Below are positions 6,459-13,967 of a DNA stretch of 14,531 bases, piece after piece. The stretch lies in NCBI GenBank assembly GCA_021107195.1, contig JAIOTF010000257.1, forward strand, positions 1 to 14,531. Reading direction: 5' to 3'. Position 1 is the stretch's first letter. The number at the start of each line of letters is the position of its first letter. Position numbers and translations under genes: made by a program. Origin of the DNA: Anaerolineaceae bacterium (GTDB taxonomy: Bacteria; Chloroflexota; Anaerolineae; Anaerolineales; Anaerolineaceae). A model generated the notes under the pieces. It was not told the DNA's origin. It made no database searches and saw only the letters and a program-made list of their open reading frames with translations.

Positions 6459-7181
6459 GTGATAGCGAAAGCTCAATACAAAACGCCGAAAATTTATGCG
6501 ATTGCAGCCGGAGTAATTGTCTTCCTGATTTTACTGATCGCTTTCTTCACGCTGGGCCAGGTGGTGAAAAGCTTTGGCAACATCTTTCTCTTTCTGCCGG
6601 AGCAGCTAGGCATCATTCAGACCCCCAAAAGAGCTGAAATCGCGGAAGTCAATATGTCCAATCCGCCAACAACCCTGCGTTTCGAGCAGCCCGGATTGTA
6701 TACCGTGTATACCATCGATTATGACCTGCTGATAATCAATGATGAATTGACCAAACATGAGCTTGATCCATGGCTGAAAATCACCGAAATAGCCAGCGGA
6801 AAGCCGGTTAAAGTGGATTACGTCGAGCGTGGACTGCGTATTTATGACACCCCCCTGGCCAAAGGCCGGCCGATCCACACTTTTTTCATTGAGACCCCTG
6901 GCGCATATGAAGTGAGCCACGTTACCAAAAACGTGTCGATCTACTTCCTGCCGGATTATATAACCGGCAATGAAGACCTGCTGGCTATGTCCTATCTTGG
7001 GCAGCTTGCCGTCATACTGGTGATTGCAGGCATCTTCTACCAGCGCAATGCTAAAAAACGCGCGGTGAAAATTCAGGAAGTCAAACTGTTGAAAAAGATT
7101 CAGGAAGATGAAGGTAAACAGTTTTGGAAGAAATATCAGGATAAGCCCGACGATAAAGGCAAGAAGAATTACTGGCGCTAA
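6459..7181 (+). CDS. Unrecognised two-TM membrane protein
   Basis: I do not recognise a family. The 240-aa protein has a short basic N-terminus, a first membrane segment at about 13-33, a region of about 140 residues, a second membrane segment at about 176-194, and a basic, Lys-rich tail to residue 240 that may be a short coiled coil (200-220). By the positive-inside rule both ends are in the cytoplasm and the middle is outside. The outer part looks beta-rich and has two similar pieces, FEQPGLYTVYT (75-85) and FIETPGAYEVSH (143-154). These recall the 'PG-Y' strand of GOLD-like or other beta-sandwich domains, which is only a resemblance. The GTG start has AAGGAG 6 nt upstream and a promoter at 6397-6425, so it appears to be transcribed separately. 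Confidence 0.8.
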   Translation: MIAKAQYKTPKIYAIAAGVIVFLILLIAFFTLGQVVKSFGNIFLFLPEQLGIIQTPKRAEIAEVNMSNPPTTLRFEQPGLYTVYTIDYDLLIINDELTKHELDPWLKITEIASGKPVKVDYVERGLRIYDTPLAKGRPIHTFFIETPGAYEVSHVTKNVSIYFLPDYITGNEDLLAMSYLGQLAVILVIAGIFYQRNAKKRAVKIQEVKLLKKIQEDEGKQFWKKYQDKPDDKGKKNYWR

Positions 7182-7275
7182 AGAAAAAACAGCTTGGTGA
7201 AATTGAAGGTAAAACCACTTTTTTTGGAATCTTATTTATCCCGCATCAGCATTCATAACAGGAGAAACCCCTTAG

Positions 7276-8037
7276 ATGGAACAGCCACATATCCTCCTTT
7301 TTGTTTTGGTTGGTTTTATTGCCCAAATTATTGATGGCAGCTTGGGTATGGCTTATGGCGTTAGCTCAAATGCCCTTTTACTAACTCTGGGTGTGCCACC
7401 GGCGGCAGCCAGTGCCAGCGTTCACACCTCTGAAGTTTTTACTACGCTGGTTTCTGGCCTCTCACATCTTAAGCTTGGCAATGTGGATAAAAGCTTGGTG
7501 AAAAAACTGGCAATTCCCGGGGTGCTTGGTGGTATCCTGGGTGCTTATATCATTTCAAATATCGATAGCAGTCTGCTCAAGCCGATAATATCAATCTATC
7601 TTCTGATTATGGGAGTACGCATTTTGATAAAAGCTTTTCAAGGCGTAAAAGTGCGTGACCCAGATAGTTTCAAGCCCTTGCCTATGGGTATCTTGGGGTT
7701 AGTGGGCGGATTTTGTGATGCAGCCGGAGGTGGGGGATGGGGACCAATTGTTACTACAACATTGCTGTCACAAGGCTCTACGCCTCGCAAAACCATTGGT
7801 TCTGTAAATTTGTCTGAATTTTTTGTAACTTTGGCTGAAGCGGTGACTTTTGTCATTACCATTGGTCTGGTGCATTGGACGGTTATCATCGGGCTGTTGA
7901 TTGGAGGAATGGTAGCTGCTCCCCTGGGAGCTTTTTTCACTCAGCGGATATCAATCAAACCGATGATGATACTGGTGGGGACGTTGATCATTTTGCTAAA
8001 TGTGCGCACCCTGCTTCATTTATGGGGAATGCTATGA
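7276..8037 (+). CDS. TauE/SafE family sulfite/anion exporter
   Basis: This is a 253-aa polytopic membrane protein of the TauE/SafE family, whose members move sulfite, sulfoacetate or other organosulfur anions. FVLVGFIAQIIDGSLGMAYG (9-28) is the first half of the family's internal duplication. GILGLVGGFCDAAGGGGWGPIVTTTLL begins the second half near residue 138, with the paired Gly-rich and Asp-containing hairpin typical of the family. About seven or eight hydrophobic segments are visible. AGGAG lies 11 nt before the ATG, a longer than usual gap. No sulfur-metabolism genes are nearby, so the substrate is unknown. A hairpin follows at 8083-8118. Codon choice leans toward TTT (9 of 11 Phe) and GGT, not different enough from its neighbours to claim transfer. 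Confidence 0.9.
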   Translation: MEQPHILLFVLVGFIAQIIDGSLGMAYGVSSNALLLTLGVPPAAASASVHTSEVFTTLVSGLSHLKLGNVDKSLVKKLAIPGVLGGILGAYIISNIDSSLLKPIISIYLLIMGVRILIKAFQGVKVRDPDSFKPLPMGILGLVGGFCDAAGGGGWGPIVTTTLLSQGSTPRKTIGSVNLSEFFVTLAEAVTFVITIGLVHWTVIIGLLIGGMVAAPLGAFFTQRISIKPMMILVGTLIILLNVRTLLHLWGML

Positions 8038-8082
8038 AACGAATAATCAAAAGAGTTGCACTTTCAAATGCAGGTTTCTGAA

Positions 8083-8118
8083 ACGAGGCTGTCTCAAAAG
8101 TAAATGAGACAGCCTCGT
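8083..8118. terminator. 14-bp hairpin between convergent tauE-like and apt-like genes
   Basis: Positions 8083-8096 are perfectly complementary to 8105-8118 around an 8-nt A-rich loop. It lies between the stops at 8037 (+) and 8203 (-), as expected for a bidirectional terminator. Neither side has a strong T run. The arm contains GAGGCTGTCTCA, a motif that resembles terminal repeats of some insertion sequences, so an IS remnant is possible. Confidence 0.6.
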
Positions 8119-8202
8119 CGTAAGTATTAATTCAATGGAAGAAATTTCCGCTCCCCTTACTAAGAGTGCACAATAACAACCCAAGCTATTTCCAATTTCA
8201 CA

Positions 8203-8754
8203 TTAATCCACAAAAACTGGTAAATGACCGAGTGAAACGATTCCGTTCCATTTTTCCAGATCGCCTTCGGTGAAGATGGCTGCCTCGGCGGCAATTTCTG
8301 CCCCAGCTTTGTTCATCAAGGCACGCATACCTTCTAAAGTAGAGCCAGTGCTGATAACATCATCGACTATCACCACAGGTTTGCCCTGCACAAAGGCGCG
8401 ATCCTTCTCATCAAGGATAAGAGTTTGGGGATGTCCGGTGGTAATGGACAAAGTCTCCATTTGCAAAGCATCCCCCATATACGGTTTGAAATCTTTACGC
8501 AGCACCACATAAGGTTTATTAACTTCCAGTGCCAGTGCGTAAGCCAGGGGAATGCTTTTGGCTTCAGGGGTGATGATGGCATCATACGTGTAATCCGCCA
8601 ATTTCTCAGCCAGAGCCTTGCCGCAAGCCTGGGTCAATTCAATATCCCCGAGGATGTTCAAGAGGGCGATGCGTAAACCAGGTTTGACCTCCAGCAAGGG
8701 CAATGCCCGCTGCAGCCCGGCAATTTCAACAAGATAATGACCATTTTCTATCAT
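8203..8754 (-). CDS. Apt-like purine phosphoribosyltransferase
   Basis: This is a type I phosphoribosyltransferase of 183 aa in the Apt/Xpt group. These enzymes join a purine base to PRPP to make the nucleotide, in cytoplasmic salvage. VVIVDDVISTGST (127-139) is the PRPP-binding loop with D131 and D132. ITPEAKSIPLAYALALEV (61-78) and VVLRKDFKPYM (83-93) correspond to the family's base-side and Arg-Lys segments. Human-type and E. coli-type Apt have other residues at several of these places, so the base (adenine, xanthine or another) cannot be read from sequence. It is transcribed alone. AGAGG lies 6 nt before the ATG, and an extended -10 is present at 8811-8819. Confidence 0.85.
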   Translation of the reverse strand: MIENGHYLVEIAGLQRALPLLEVKPGLRIALLNILGDIELTQACGKALAEKLADYTYDAIITPEAKSIPLAYALALEVNKPYVVLRKDFKPYMGDALQMETLSITTGHPQTLILDEKDRAFVQGKPVVIVDDVISTGSTLEGMRALMNKAGAEIAAEAAIFTEGDLEKWNGIVSLGHLPVFVD

Positions 8755-8810
8755 TTACGTCCTCTCATTCTGTCGATTGCCGAAGCCATCCCCCGGCAAA
8801 ACCCGAATCG

Positions 8811-8819
8811 ATTCTAACA
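8811..8819 (-). promoter_or_regulatory. Extended -10 of the apt-like gene
   Basis: On the minus strand TGTTAGAAT is an extended -10 with one mismatch to TGnTATAAT. It predicts a leader of about 50 nt before the ATG at 8754. Within that leader TTGCCG and CGGCAA (about 8777-8799) can form a 6-bp stem just upstream of the ribosome site. I do not recognise a known riboswitch there. Confidence 0.45.
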
Positions 8820-9060
8820 TGGATTTAGGTACCTATTCCCCCTTGGAAAGGTTGAATTTAATACCAGCCTGCAAGCAAAGATCGCAAAGCTCAAAATCTC
8901 ACTCTTTGCATACCTTTCCCTTTTCAAGGTTGATTGCACAACCACATCCCTGTGTATTTAATCCCAACATCATACATTTTACATTTTCCACCTGAGTTAT
9001 ACTTGTGATGAACCTAACCCTATCAGGGAAGCAGGCAAAGGGTGCAAAATCACACCTTCC
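8820..9060. other. Intergenic stretch before rfbB
   Basis: Between the apt-like promoter and the palindromic repeat there is no supported gene. It is AT-richer than the flanking genes. A possible -10, TATACT at 8998-9003 on the plus strand, could serve rfbB, but no matching -35 is found; the six bases at the correct distance are CATTTT. If used, the rfbB leader would be about 190 nt and contain the repeat at 9061-9151. Confidence 0.35.
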
Positions 9061-9151
9061 TGTCATTGTGAGCCCGAAGGGCGTGGCAATCTCCAACACA
9101 ATGAAGGAAATTGCCGCAGTCGCCCGCTTCGCGGCTCCCCTCGCAATGACA
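9061..9151 (-). repeat. MITE-like palindromic repeat, copy A
   Basis: The element has ends TGTCATTGTGAG and CTCGCAATGACA, complementary at 11 of 12 positions, with further GC-rich inverted pieces inside. Read on the minus strand it begins TGTCATTGCGAG and shares GCGGCAAT and TGTGTTGGA, in the same order, with copy B at 11467-11563. This type of TGTCATTGCGAG element is, from general knowledge, scattered through intergenic DNA of many bacteria. No target-site duplication is visible. Confidence 0.75.
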
Positions 9152-9200
9152 TAGGAATGATGCCATACTGTTTGAATGCCTCCCCAACCAGGAGTGTGCC

Positions 9201-10283
9201 ATGCAACATGTGCTGGTCACTGGCGGCGCCGGATTCATCGGCTCGAATTTCATTCATTACCTGCTCAAAGCCGAGCCGGAGGTGCGCGTCTATACTCTGG
9301 ATGCGCTAACCTATGCCGGACACCGCCAAAACCTGGAGCACCTGCCGGACGATTCCCGTCACACTTTCATTCATGGCAGCATCAACAATCGCCAACTGGT
9401 GGACAATTTATTACGCAAATATACAATTGACACGATCATCCATTTTGCGGCTGAGACGCATGTAGACCGCTCAATCAGTGGACCGGCAAGCTTTATTGAA
9501 ACCAACGTAGTGGGCACTTTCACCTTGCTGGAAGCTGCCCGCCAGGCATGGCTGGAAGAGAAAATCGTGGCGCAGCCGCGCTTTCATCACATCTCCACCG
9601 ATGAAGTCTTTGGCACGCTGGCACTGGACGACCCACCCTTCTGTGAAACCACCCCTTATGCCCCCAACTCGCCATACGCGGCCTCCAAAGCCTCCAGCGA
9701 CCATCTGGTGCGGGCATACTACAAGACCTACGGCCTGCCAGTAACCATCACCAACTGTTCAAACAACTACGGGCCGCGCCAGTTCCCCGAAAAGCTCATC
9801 CCGTTGATGATCTTCAACGCCCTGCAGGGCAAACCGCTGCCAATCTATGGCGACGGGCAGCAAGTGCGCGACTGGCTGTATGTGGAAGACCACTGCACAG
9901 CAATCCATGCTGTGCTGCAAAAAGGACGACTGAGCGAAACATATCTTGTTGGCGGGCGCAATCAACCGCCGAACGTGGAGCTCGTGCGTCTGATTTGTGC
10001 CATTCTGGACGAGCACTTCCCTGACTCGCCACACTACCCACATGCTGACCTGATACAGTTTGTGGCCGACCGTCCCGGGCATGACAGGCGCTATGACGTC
10101 AGCACAACCAAAATGGAAGATGAATTAGGCTGGCAGCCACAGTACAATCTGGATCAGGGTCTGCACAATACAGTGGCCTGGTATCTGAAAAATAGCAACT
10201 GGATCACAGCGGTGACTGGCGGCGAAAGCTTTGCCAATTGGATCAACGAAAACTATACGCAACGAGGAGCAGAAACCCAATGA
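9201..10283 (+). CDS. rfbB: dTDP-glucose 4,6-dehydratase
   Basis: RfbB (RmlB) converts dTDP-glucose to dTDP-4-keto-6-deoxyglucose, the second step toward dTDP-L-rhamnose and other deoxysugars for surface polysaccharides. It is an extended short-chain dehydrogenase of 360 aa, the usual length. GGAGFIG (8-14) binds NAD, ISTDEVFG (131-138) supplies the catalytic Thr, Asp and Glu (133-135), and Y159-x3-K163 is the SDR pair in SPYAASKASSDH. NNYGPRQFPEKLIP (188-201) is the conserved substrate-side segment. GGAG lies 6 nt before the ATG. Its stop overlaps the rfbA start by 4 nt (ATGA), which suggests translational coupling. Confidence 0.96.
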   Translation: MQHVLVTGGAGFIGSNFIHYLLKAEPEVRVYTLDALTYAGHRQNLEHLPDDSRHTFIHGSINNRQLVDNLLRKYTIDTIIHFAAETHVDRSISGPASFIETNVVGTFTLLEAARQAWLEEKIVAQPRFHHISTDEVFGTLALDDPPFCETTPYAPNSPYAASKASSDHLVRAYYKTYGLPVTITNCSNNYGPRQFPEKLIPLMIFNALQGKPLPIYGDGQQVRDWLYVEDHCTAIHAVLQKGRLSETYLVGGRNQPPNVELVRLICAILDEHFPDSPHYPHADLIQFVADRPGHDRRYDVSTTKMEDELGWQPQYNLDQGLHNTVAWYLKNSNWITAVTGGESFANWINENYTQRGAETQ

Positions 10284-11170
10284 AAGGTATCATTCTGGCC
10301 GGTGGACATGGCACACGATTGTACCCATTGACCATGTCGATCAGCAAGCAACTTTTACCTGTGTATGACAAACCCATGATTTACTATCCGCTCTCGATGA
10401 TCATGCTGGCCGGGATTCGGGAGATATTGATTATCTCTACCCCGGATGCCCTGCCTGCCTTTGAAAAGCTGCTGGGCGACGGCAGCCGCTGGGGATTACA
10501 GATTTCGTATGCGCCGCAGAGCGAACCGCGCGGTCTGGCGGATGCGTTTCTGGTGGGCGAATCCTTCATCGGTGACGATCACTGCTGCCTGATGCTGGGA
10601 GATAACATCTTCTTTGGCACGGGTCTGCCAACCATGCTACGCTCCGCAGCCCAATTAGAAAAAGGAGCAGTGATTTTCGCCTATCCGGTGCGCGACCCGG
10701 AACGGTACGGCGTGGTGGAATTTGATTGCAATTACCGTGTGCTCAGCCTGGAGGAAAAACCGACCGAACCGCGTTCCAATTACGCCGTGCCCGGCATCTA
10801 TTTCTATGACAATCAGGTGGTCGGGATCGCCAAAGCCATGCAGCCTTCAGCGCGGGGCGAACTGGAGATCACCGATCTGAACAAGATCTATCTGGAAAAA
10901 AAGCAGCTCAGCGTTGAAGTGCTGGGCCGCGGTGTGGCTTGGCTGGATGCCGGCACGCATGAGTCCCTCCTGCAGGCATCCAGCTTCGTACAAGCGGTGG
11001 AAGAACGGCAGGGATTGATGATCTCCTGTCTGGAAGAGATCGCTTATCGCATGGGCTACATCAACCTGGACGAGCTGCGCATCCTCGCCGAGCAAATGTC
11101 CTCCAACCGCTACGGGCAGTATCTGCTCAGTCTGATCGATGAGGAATTTGCACACAACTGTGATATATAA
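10280..11170 (+). CDS. rfbA: Glucose-1-phosphate thymidylyltransferase
   Basis: RfbA (RmlA) joins dTTP and glucose-1-phosphate to give dTDP-glucose, the first step of the pathway. The protein is 296 aa, a normal length. It opens MKGIILAGGHGTRLYPLT, the nucleotide-binding loop, with His at position 10 where Ser or Lys is more common. SKQLLPVYDKPMIYYPL follows at 22-38, LGDNIFFG at 106-113 holds the metal-binding Asp (D108), and VEFD and EKP motifs occur in the middle. The ATG at 10280 is chosen because it matches the family start, overlaps the rfbB stop, and has GAGGAG about 10 nt upstream; an earlier ATG at 10238 would add 14 unrelated residues. rfbC and rfbD, needed for rhamnose, are not present downstream. 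Confidence 0.96.
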   Translation: MKGIILAGGHGTRLYPLTMSISKQLLPVYDKPMIYYPLSMIMLAGIREILIISTPDALPAFEKLLGDGSRWGLQISYAPQSEPRGLADAFLVGESFIGDDHCCLMLGDNIFFGTGLPTMLRSAAQLEKGAVIFAYPVRDPERYGVVEFDCNYRVLSLEEKPTEPRSNYAVPGIYFYDNQVVGIAKAMQPSARGELEITDLNKIYLEKKQLSVEVLGRGVAWLDAGTHESLLQASSFVQAVEERQGLMISCLEEIAYRMGYINLDELRILAEQMSSNRYGQYLLSLIDEEFAHNCDI

Positions 11171-11245
11171 ACAATTACCGTTAGAGAAATTAGTTAACTC
11201 TCAGACCTGCGATTGGAAAGAACCCTCACAATCAATAACTCCCTG

Positions 11246-11279
11246 CGTAAGGGCGCATGGCACGGCGTGCGCCCCTACG
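11246..11279. repeat. GC-rich inverted repeat after rfbA
   Basis: CGTAAGGGCGCA (11246-11257) and TGCGCCCCTACG (11268-11279) are complementary at 11 of 12 positions around a 10-nt loop. It is in the rfbA downstream region. It resembles scattered GTAGGGGCGCA-type repeats known from several bacterial groups. Confidence 0.6.
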
Positions 11280-11294
11280 AAAAACACAAATCCT

Positions 11295-11343
11295 CTTAAA
11301 GTAATAATCTGCCAGGGACGCCGACCCTGGCAGATTACTTAAG
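11295..11343 (+). terminator. Strong hairpin downstream of rfbA
   Basis: TAATCTGCCAGGG (11305-11317) pairs perfectly with CCCTGGCAGATTA (11325-11337) around 7 nt. The pairing extends with bulges to CTTAA at 11295 and TTAAG at 11343. It lies 135 nt after the rfbA stop and is the best candidate for ending rfbBA transcription. There is no T run after the stem, so it may be a repeat-type hairpin and not a classic terminator. Confidence 0.55.
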
Positions 11344-11466
11344 GAGGAGAAGAAGAGAAGTTTCTCTTTTATTACATATATCTTATCGCACCTTCTCTAA
11401 TCATGCTTGACGCTTGCCCTACGCTTACCCTACGAATACCTGACAAAAACGAAAGGTGATTCCAAT
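11344..11466. other. Intergenic stretch with no supported gene
   Basis: This AT-rich segment lies between the hairpin and repeat copy B. I see no gene, clear promoter or RNA element in it. Together with the neighbouring repeats it makes up the 470-nt gap between rfbA and ogt. Confidence 0.5.
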
Positions 11467-11563
11467 TGTCATTGCGAAAAGGGTTCTAGCCCGACGCGGC
11501 AATCCCCCTGCCTGTGTTGGACGCTTCGCGGCCACAATCACCGTAAAGCAGTTCGCAATGACA
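11467..11563 (+). repeat. MITE-like palindromic repeat, copy B
   Basis: The ends TGTCATTGCGA (11467-11477) and TCGCAATGACA (11553-11563) are perfectly complementary. Inside, GCGGCAAT and TGTGTTGGA match copy A (9061-9151, minus strand) in order and spacing, while the rest has diverged and copy B is a few bases longer. The two copies are in opposite orientation on either side of rfbB-rfbA. Confidence 0.75.
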
Positions 11564-11622
11564 AAACCAGGTTTTTCTTTGCGGCTTCGCGATGATTAAA
11601 AAGTATCCTCCAACCCGTTTTC

Positions 11623-11631
11623 TGCTATACT
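11623..11631 (+). promoter_or_regulatory. Extended -10 promoter of ogt
   Basis: TGCTATACT matches the extended -10 TGnTATAAT with one change and ends 9 nt before the ogt ATG. Transcription should begin about 2-3 nt before the ATG. There is no Shine-Dalgarno site, so the message is nearly leaderless. No -35 is obvious. Confidence 0.55.
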
Positions 11632-11640
11632 AAAAATGCT

Positions 11641-12192
11641 ATGAACAATCCTCTTTCCATCCCGATCCCTTTGCATGTGCTGACCTTTGAGACAGACAGC
11701 CCGATCCACACCATCTCGGTTGTGGCATCCAGGCAGGGTCTGGTGCGGGTCTCTTTCCGCCCTTCCCAATCCGTGGAAAGCGAGCTGGGCATCAAGTTGG
11801 TGATTGACTCACAGTCCACCAGCAAAATGCTGTCGCAGGCGCGGGACGAGATCACTGCCTACCTGGCCGGAGACCTGCGGGAATTCAATCTGCCCATCGA
11901 CTGGCGGCTGGTAACCCGCTTCGCAAGTCTGGTTTTACACGCCACGGCACAGATCCCCTTTGGGCAAGTGCGCACTTACGGTGAGCTGGCCCAGATGATC
12001 GGCAAGCCGCGCGCAGCACGCGCAATTGGCGGAGCAATGGCACGCAATCCCTTCCCGCTGGTCATCCCCTGTCACCGGGTAGTCAACGCCAGGCGCGCCC
12101 TGCACGGCTATTCTGCACCGGGCGGCCTGGAAACCAAAGCATGGCTGCTCACATTGGAAGGACACCGGATTGTCAACCAGAAACTGGCTTAA
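11641..12192 (+). CDS. ogt: Methylated-DNA-protein cysteine methyltransferase
   Basis: This is a suicide DNA-repair protein that takes the alkyl group from O6-alkylguanine onto its own cysteine. It has 183 aa, the usual Ogt/MGMT length without an Ada regulatory domain. VRTYGELAQMIGKPRAARAIGGAM (110-133) is the DNA-binding helix region with the Arg finger, N136 follows in ARNP, and VIPCHRV (141-147) holds the acceptor Cys144. GGLETKAWLLTLEG (161-174) is the typical end. The N-terminal domain (1-90) is more diverged. The ATG at 11641 has no ribosome site but a close extended -10. The downstream eamA start lies inside its last codons (23-nt overlap). Confidence 0.95.
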   Translation: MNNPLSIPIPLHVLTFETDSPIHTISVVASRQGLVRVSFRPSQSVESELGIKLVIDSQSTSKMLSQARDEITAYLAGDLREFNLPIDWRLVTRFASLVLHATAQIPFGQVRTYGELAQMIGKPRAARAIGGAMARNPFPLVIPCHRVVNARRALHGYSAPGGLETKAWLLTLEGHRIVNQKLA

Positions 12193-13069
12193 GTTCATCC
12201 TGCTGGGCGCCCTGTGGGGTTCCGTCTTCTTATGGATCAAAATTGCCCAGCAAGAACTTGGCTCGCTGACAATCGTTGCTTTCCGAGTGTTGATTGCGCT
12301 GGCCGGCTTTGCAGTCATCTTCAGCGTGCGCAAACGCAGACTGCCCTTGCGCCAACACTGGAAACTTTTCCTGGCTCTTTCCTTGCTCAATATCGTGCTC
12401 CCATTCAGCCTGATCACTTGGAGCCAACAGCATATTTCCTCGGGTATGTCTTCAATCCTCAATTCAACCTCAACCCTTTTCACGCTGATGCTGGCGCACT
12501 GGTTTGTGCCGGATGACCGCCTGACCATCCCAAAAGTGATTGGACTGGTGCTGGGATTTGGCGGCGTAGTAGTTTTGATGTCTAACCAGGTGCACAGCAG
12601 CCAGGGACAAACGCTGGCTGGTCAGGCAGCAATGCTGACAGCAGCCTTGTGTTACTCCTTCGGCACAATTTATGCGCGCCGCAAAACCCACAATATCGCC
12701 CCGGAGATGATCGCCATGGGTCAGGCGGTGTTTGGCGGTCTCCTGGTGGTACCCCTGGCGATGAGCGTCGAAGCCCCGTTCCAAATACATCGTCTGCCGC
12801 TGACCTGGCTGGCACTGGTCTGGCTGGGAATAATGTGTACCTGCATTTCGCACACGATCTATTTCTCCCTGCTCAAGTCTGTGGGACCCACCCGTACGCA
12901 AATGGTGACCTACGCAATCGTGTTCTTCGCCGTGGCTTTGGGAGTCATCTTCCTGGGCGAAACACCTGATTGGCAATTTTACGCCGGGGGCGCACTGGTC
13001 GCCTCAGGCATCCTTATCGTTAACAACCCTTTTGGAAGGAAACAAAATGCAAGAAAACAAACCCTTTAA
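12170..13069 (+). CDS. EamA-family (DMT) transporter
   Basis: This is an inner-membrane permease of the drug/metabolite superfamily, 299 aa, with about ten hydrophobic segments in two EamA repeats. The first runs from LLGALWGSVFLWIKIA (11-26) to GLVLGFGGVVVLMSN (126-140); the second from AAMLTAALCYSFGTIYARR (153-171) to GGALVASGILIVN (272-284). WGSVFLWIK and SFGTIYARR are the repeated entry motifs. The substrate cannot be told; relatives export metabolites or amino acids. The start is TTG at 12170 with AAGGA 8 nt upstream, overlapping ogt by 23 nt. The gene in turn overlaps era by 23 nt. The tail after residue 285 is short and basic. Confidence 0.9.
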   Translation: MSTRNWLKFILLGALWGSVFLWIKIAQQELGSLTIVAFRVLIALAGFAVIFSVRKRRLPLRQHWKLFLALSLLNIVLPFSLITWSQQHISSGMSSILNSTSTLFTLMLAHWFVPDDRLTIPKVIGLVLGFGGVVVLMSNQVHSSQGQTLAGQAAMLTAALCYSFGTIYARRKTHNIAPEMIAMGQAVFGGLLVVPLAMSVEAPFQIHRLPLTWLALVWLGIMCTCISHTIYFSLLKSVGPTRTQMVTYAIVFFAVALGVIFLGETPDWQFYAGGALVASGILIVNNPFGRKQNARKQTL

Positions 13070-13964
13070 GTCCGGTTTTGTCAGCCTGGCTGGCCGCCCC
13101 AACGTGGGCAAATCAACATTGATCAACCATATCATGCAGCAAAAGATCGCCGCCGCCTCGCCCCGCCCGCAAACCACCCAACGCCGCCAACTGGGCATTC
13201 TCACCCTGGAGGATGCGCAGATCATCTTCATGGACACGCCCGGCATCCACAAACCGGTGCACAAACTGGGCGATTTCATGAATCAGACAGCATTTCAGAC
13301 ATTATCTGACGCAGATGTGATCGTGTGGATGGTGGATGCCAGTGAAGCCCCAAAACACGAGGATAAACTGGCCGCAGAACGGATTGCGGCTGTGCAGCCG
13401 CTGCCGCCGGTCCTCCTGGCACTGAACAAGATCGACCTCATCTCCGCCGATCAACTTCAGAGGCGCGAACGCGCGTTTTGGGAACTGCTGCCCGAGGCTT
13501 CACCCCTGGCGATCAGCGCCGCCGACGGTCAGGGAGAAGATGCCCTGTTGGATGCAATCATTGACCGCCTGCCGGAAGGCCCAGAATACTACAATGAAGA
13601 ACAAATCACCGACCTGTATGAACGCGAGATCGCAGCCGACCTGATACGGGAAGCACTGCTGACCCACCTTGACAAGGAAGTCCCTCACGCCACCGCTGTG
13701 CGTATTGATGAATATAAAGAACGGGAAAACAAGGGAGCATTCATTCAAGCCACACTGTTCGTGGAACGCGACTCGCAAAAAGGGATCCTGATCGGCAAAG
13801 GCGGTTCAATGATCAAGAAAATCGGCGCCACTGCCCGCAAAGCGATTGAAGCAATGAGCGGACGAAAAGTGTTTCTCGATCTGCGAGTCAAGGTCAATAA
13901 AAACTGGCGTAATAATCAGGATGCCCTGCAACAGTTTGGCTTCATGGTGCAGAAGGACAAGTAA
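13047..13964 (+). CDS. era: GTPase Era
   Basis: Era is an essential GTPase that binds the 3' end of 16S rRNA and helps 30S subunit assembly. The protein is 305 aa with all expected parts: G1 GRPNVGKST (16-24), G2 region QTTQRRQLG (42-50), G3 DTPGIH (63-68), G4 NKID (127-130), G5 SAADG (157-161), and a C-terminal KH domain with GILIGKGGSMIKKIG (246-260) and the final KVNKNWRNN segment. The ATG at 13047 is chosen because AAGGA is 6 nt upstream; an earlier in-frame TTG at 13032 would add five residues. It overlaps the eamA end by 23 nt, and the next gene starts 3 nt after its stop. Confidence 0.97.
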   Translation: MQENKPFKSGFVSLAGRPNVGKSTLINHIMQQKIAAASPRPQTTQRRQLGILTLEDAQIIFMDTPGIHKPVHKLGDFMNQTAFQTLSDADVIVWMVDASEAPKHEDKLAAERIAAVQPLPPVLLALNKIDLISADQLQRRERAFWELLPEASPLAISAADGQGEDALLDAIIDRLPEGPEYYNEEQITDLYEREIAADLIREALLTHLDKEVPHATAVRIDEYKERENKGAFIQATLFVERDSQKGILIGKGGSMIKKIGATARKAIEAMSGRKVFLDLRVKVNKNWRNNQDALQQFGFMVQKDK

Positions 13965-13967
13965 GCA

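Noticed and set aside
7276..8037. Recent horizontal transfer of the TauE-like gene
   Set aside because: Its Phe and Gly codon bias is only slightly stronger than in neighbours (the TyrA-like gene also favours TTT), so composition does not support the claim.
8755..8810. Possible purine riboswitch in the apt-like leader
   Set aside because: Only a short 6-bp stem is visible; the conserved three-way junction and loop-loop pairing of purine riboswitches are not seen.
9008..9154. A 48-codon open frame (ATG at 9008) following TATACT
   Set aside because: Most of it is translation of the palindromic repeat copy A. Such frames arise from this repeat type in many genomes and do not indicate a gene.
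9050..9257. Minus-strand open frames across the rfbB start
   Set aside because: They are made by repeat copy A and the antisense of rfbB; there is no start signal and no recognisable protein.
11407..11595. A 62-codon open frame after rfbA
   Set aside because: It runs through repeat copy B (CHCEKGSSPTRQSP and AVRNDK are typical translations of that repeat), and has no ribosome site.
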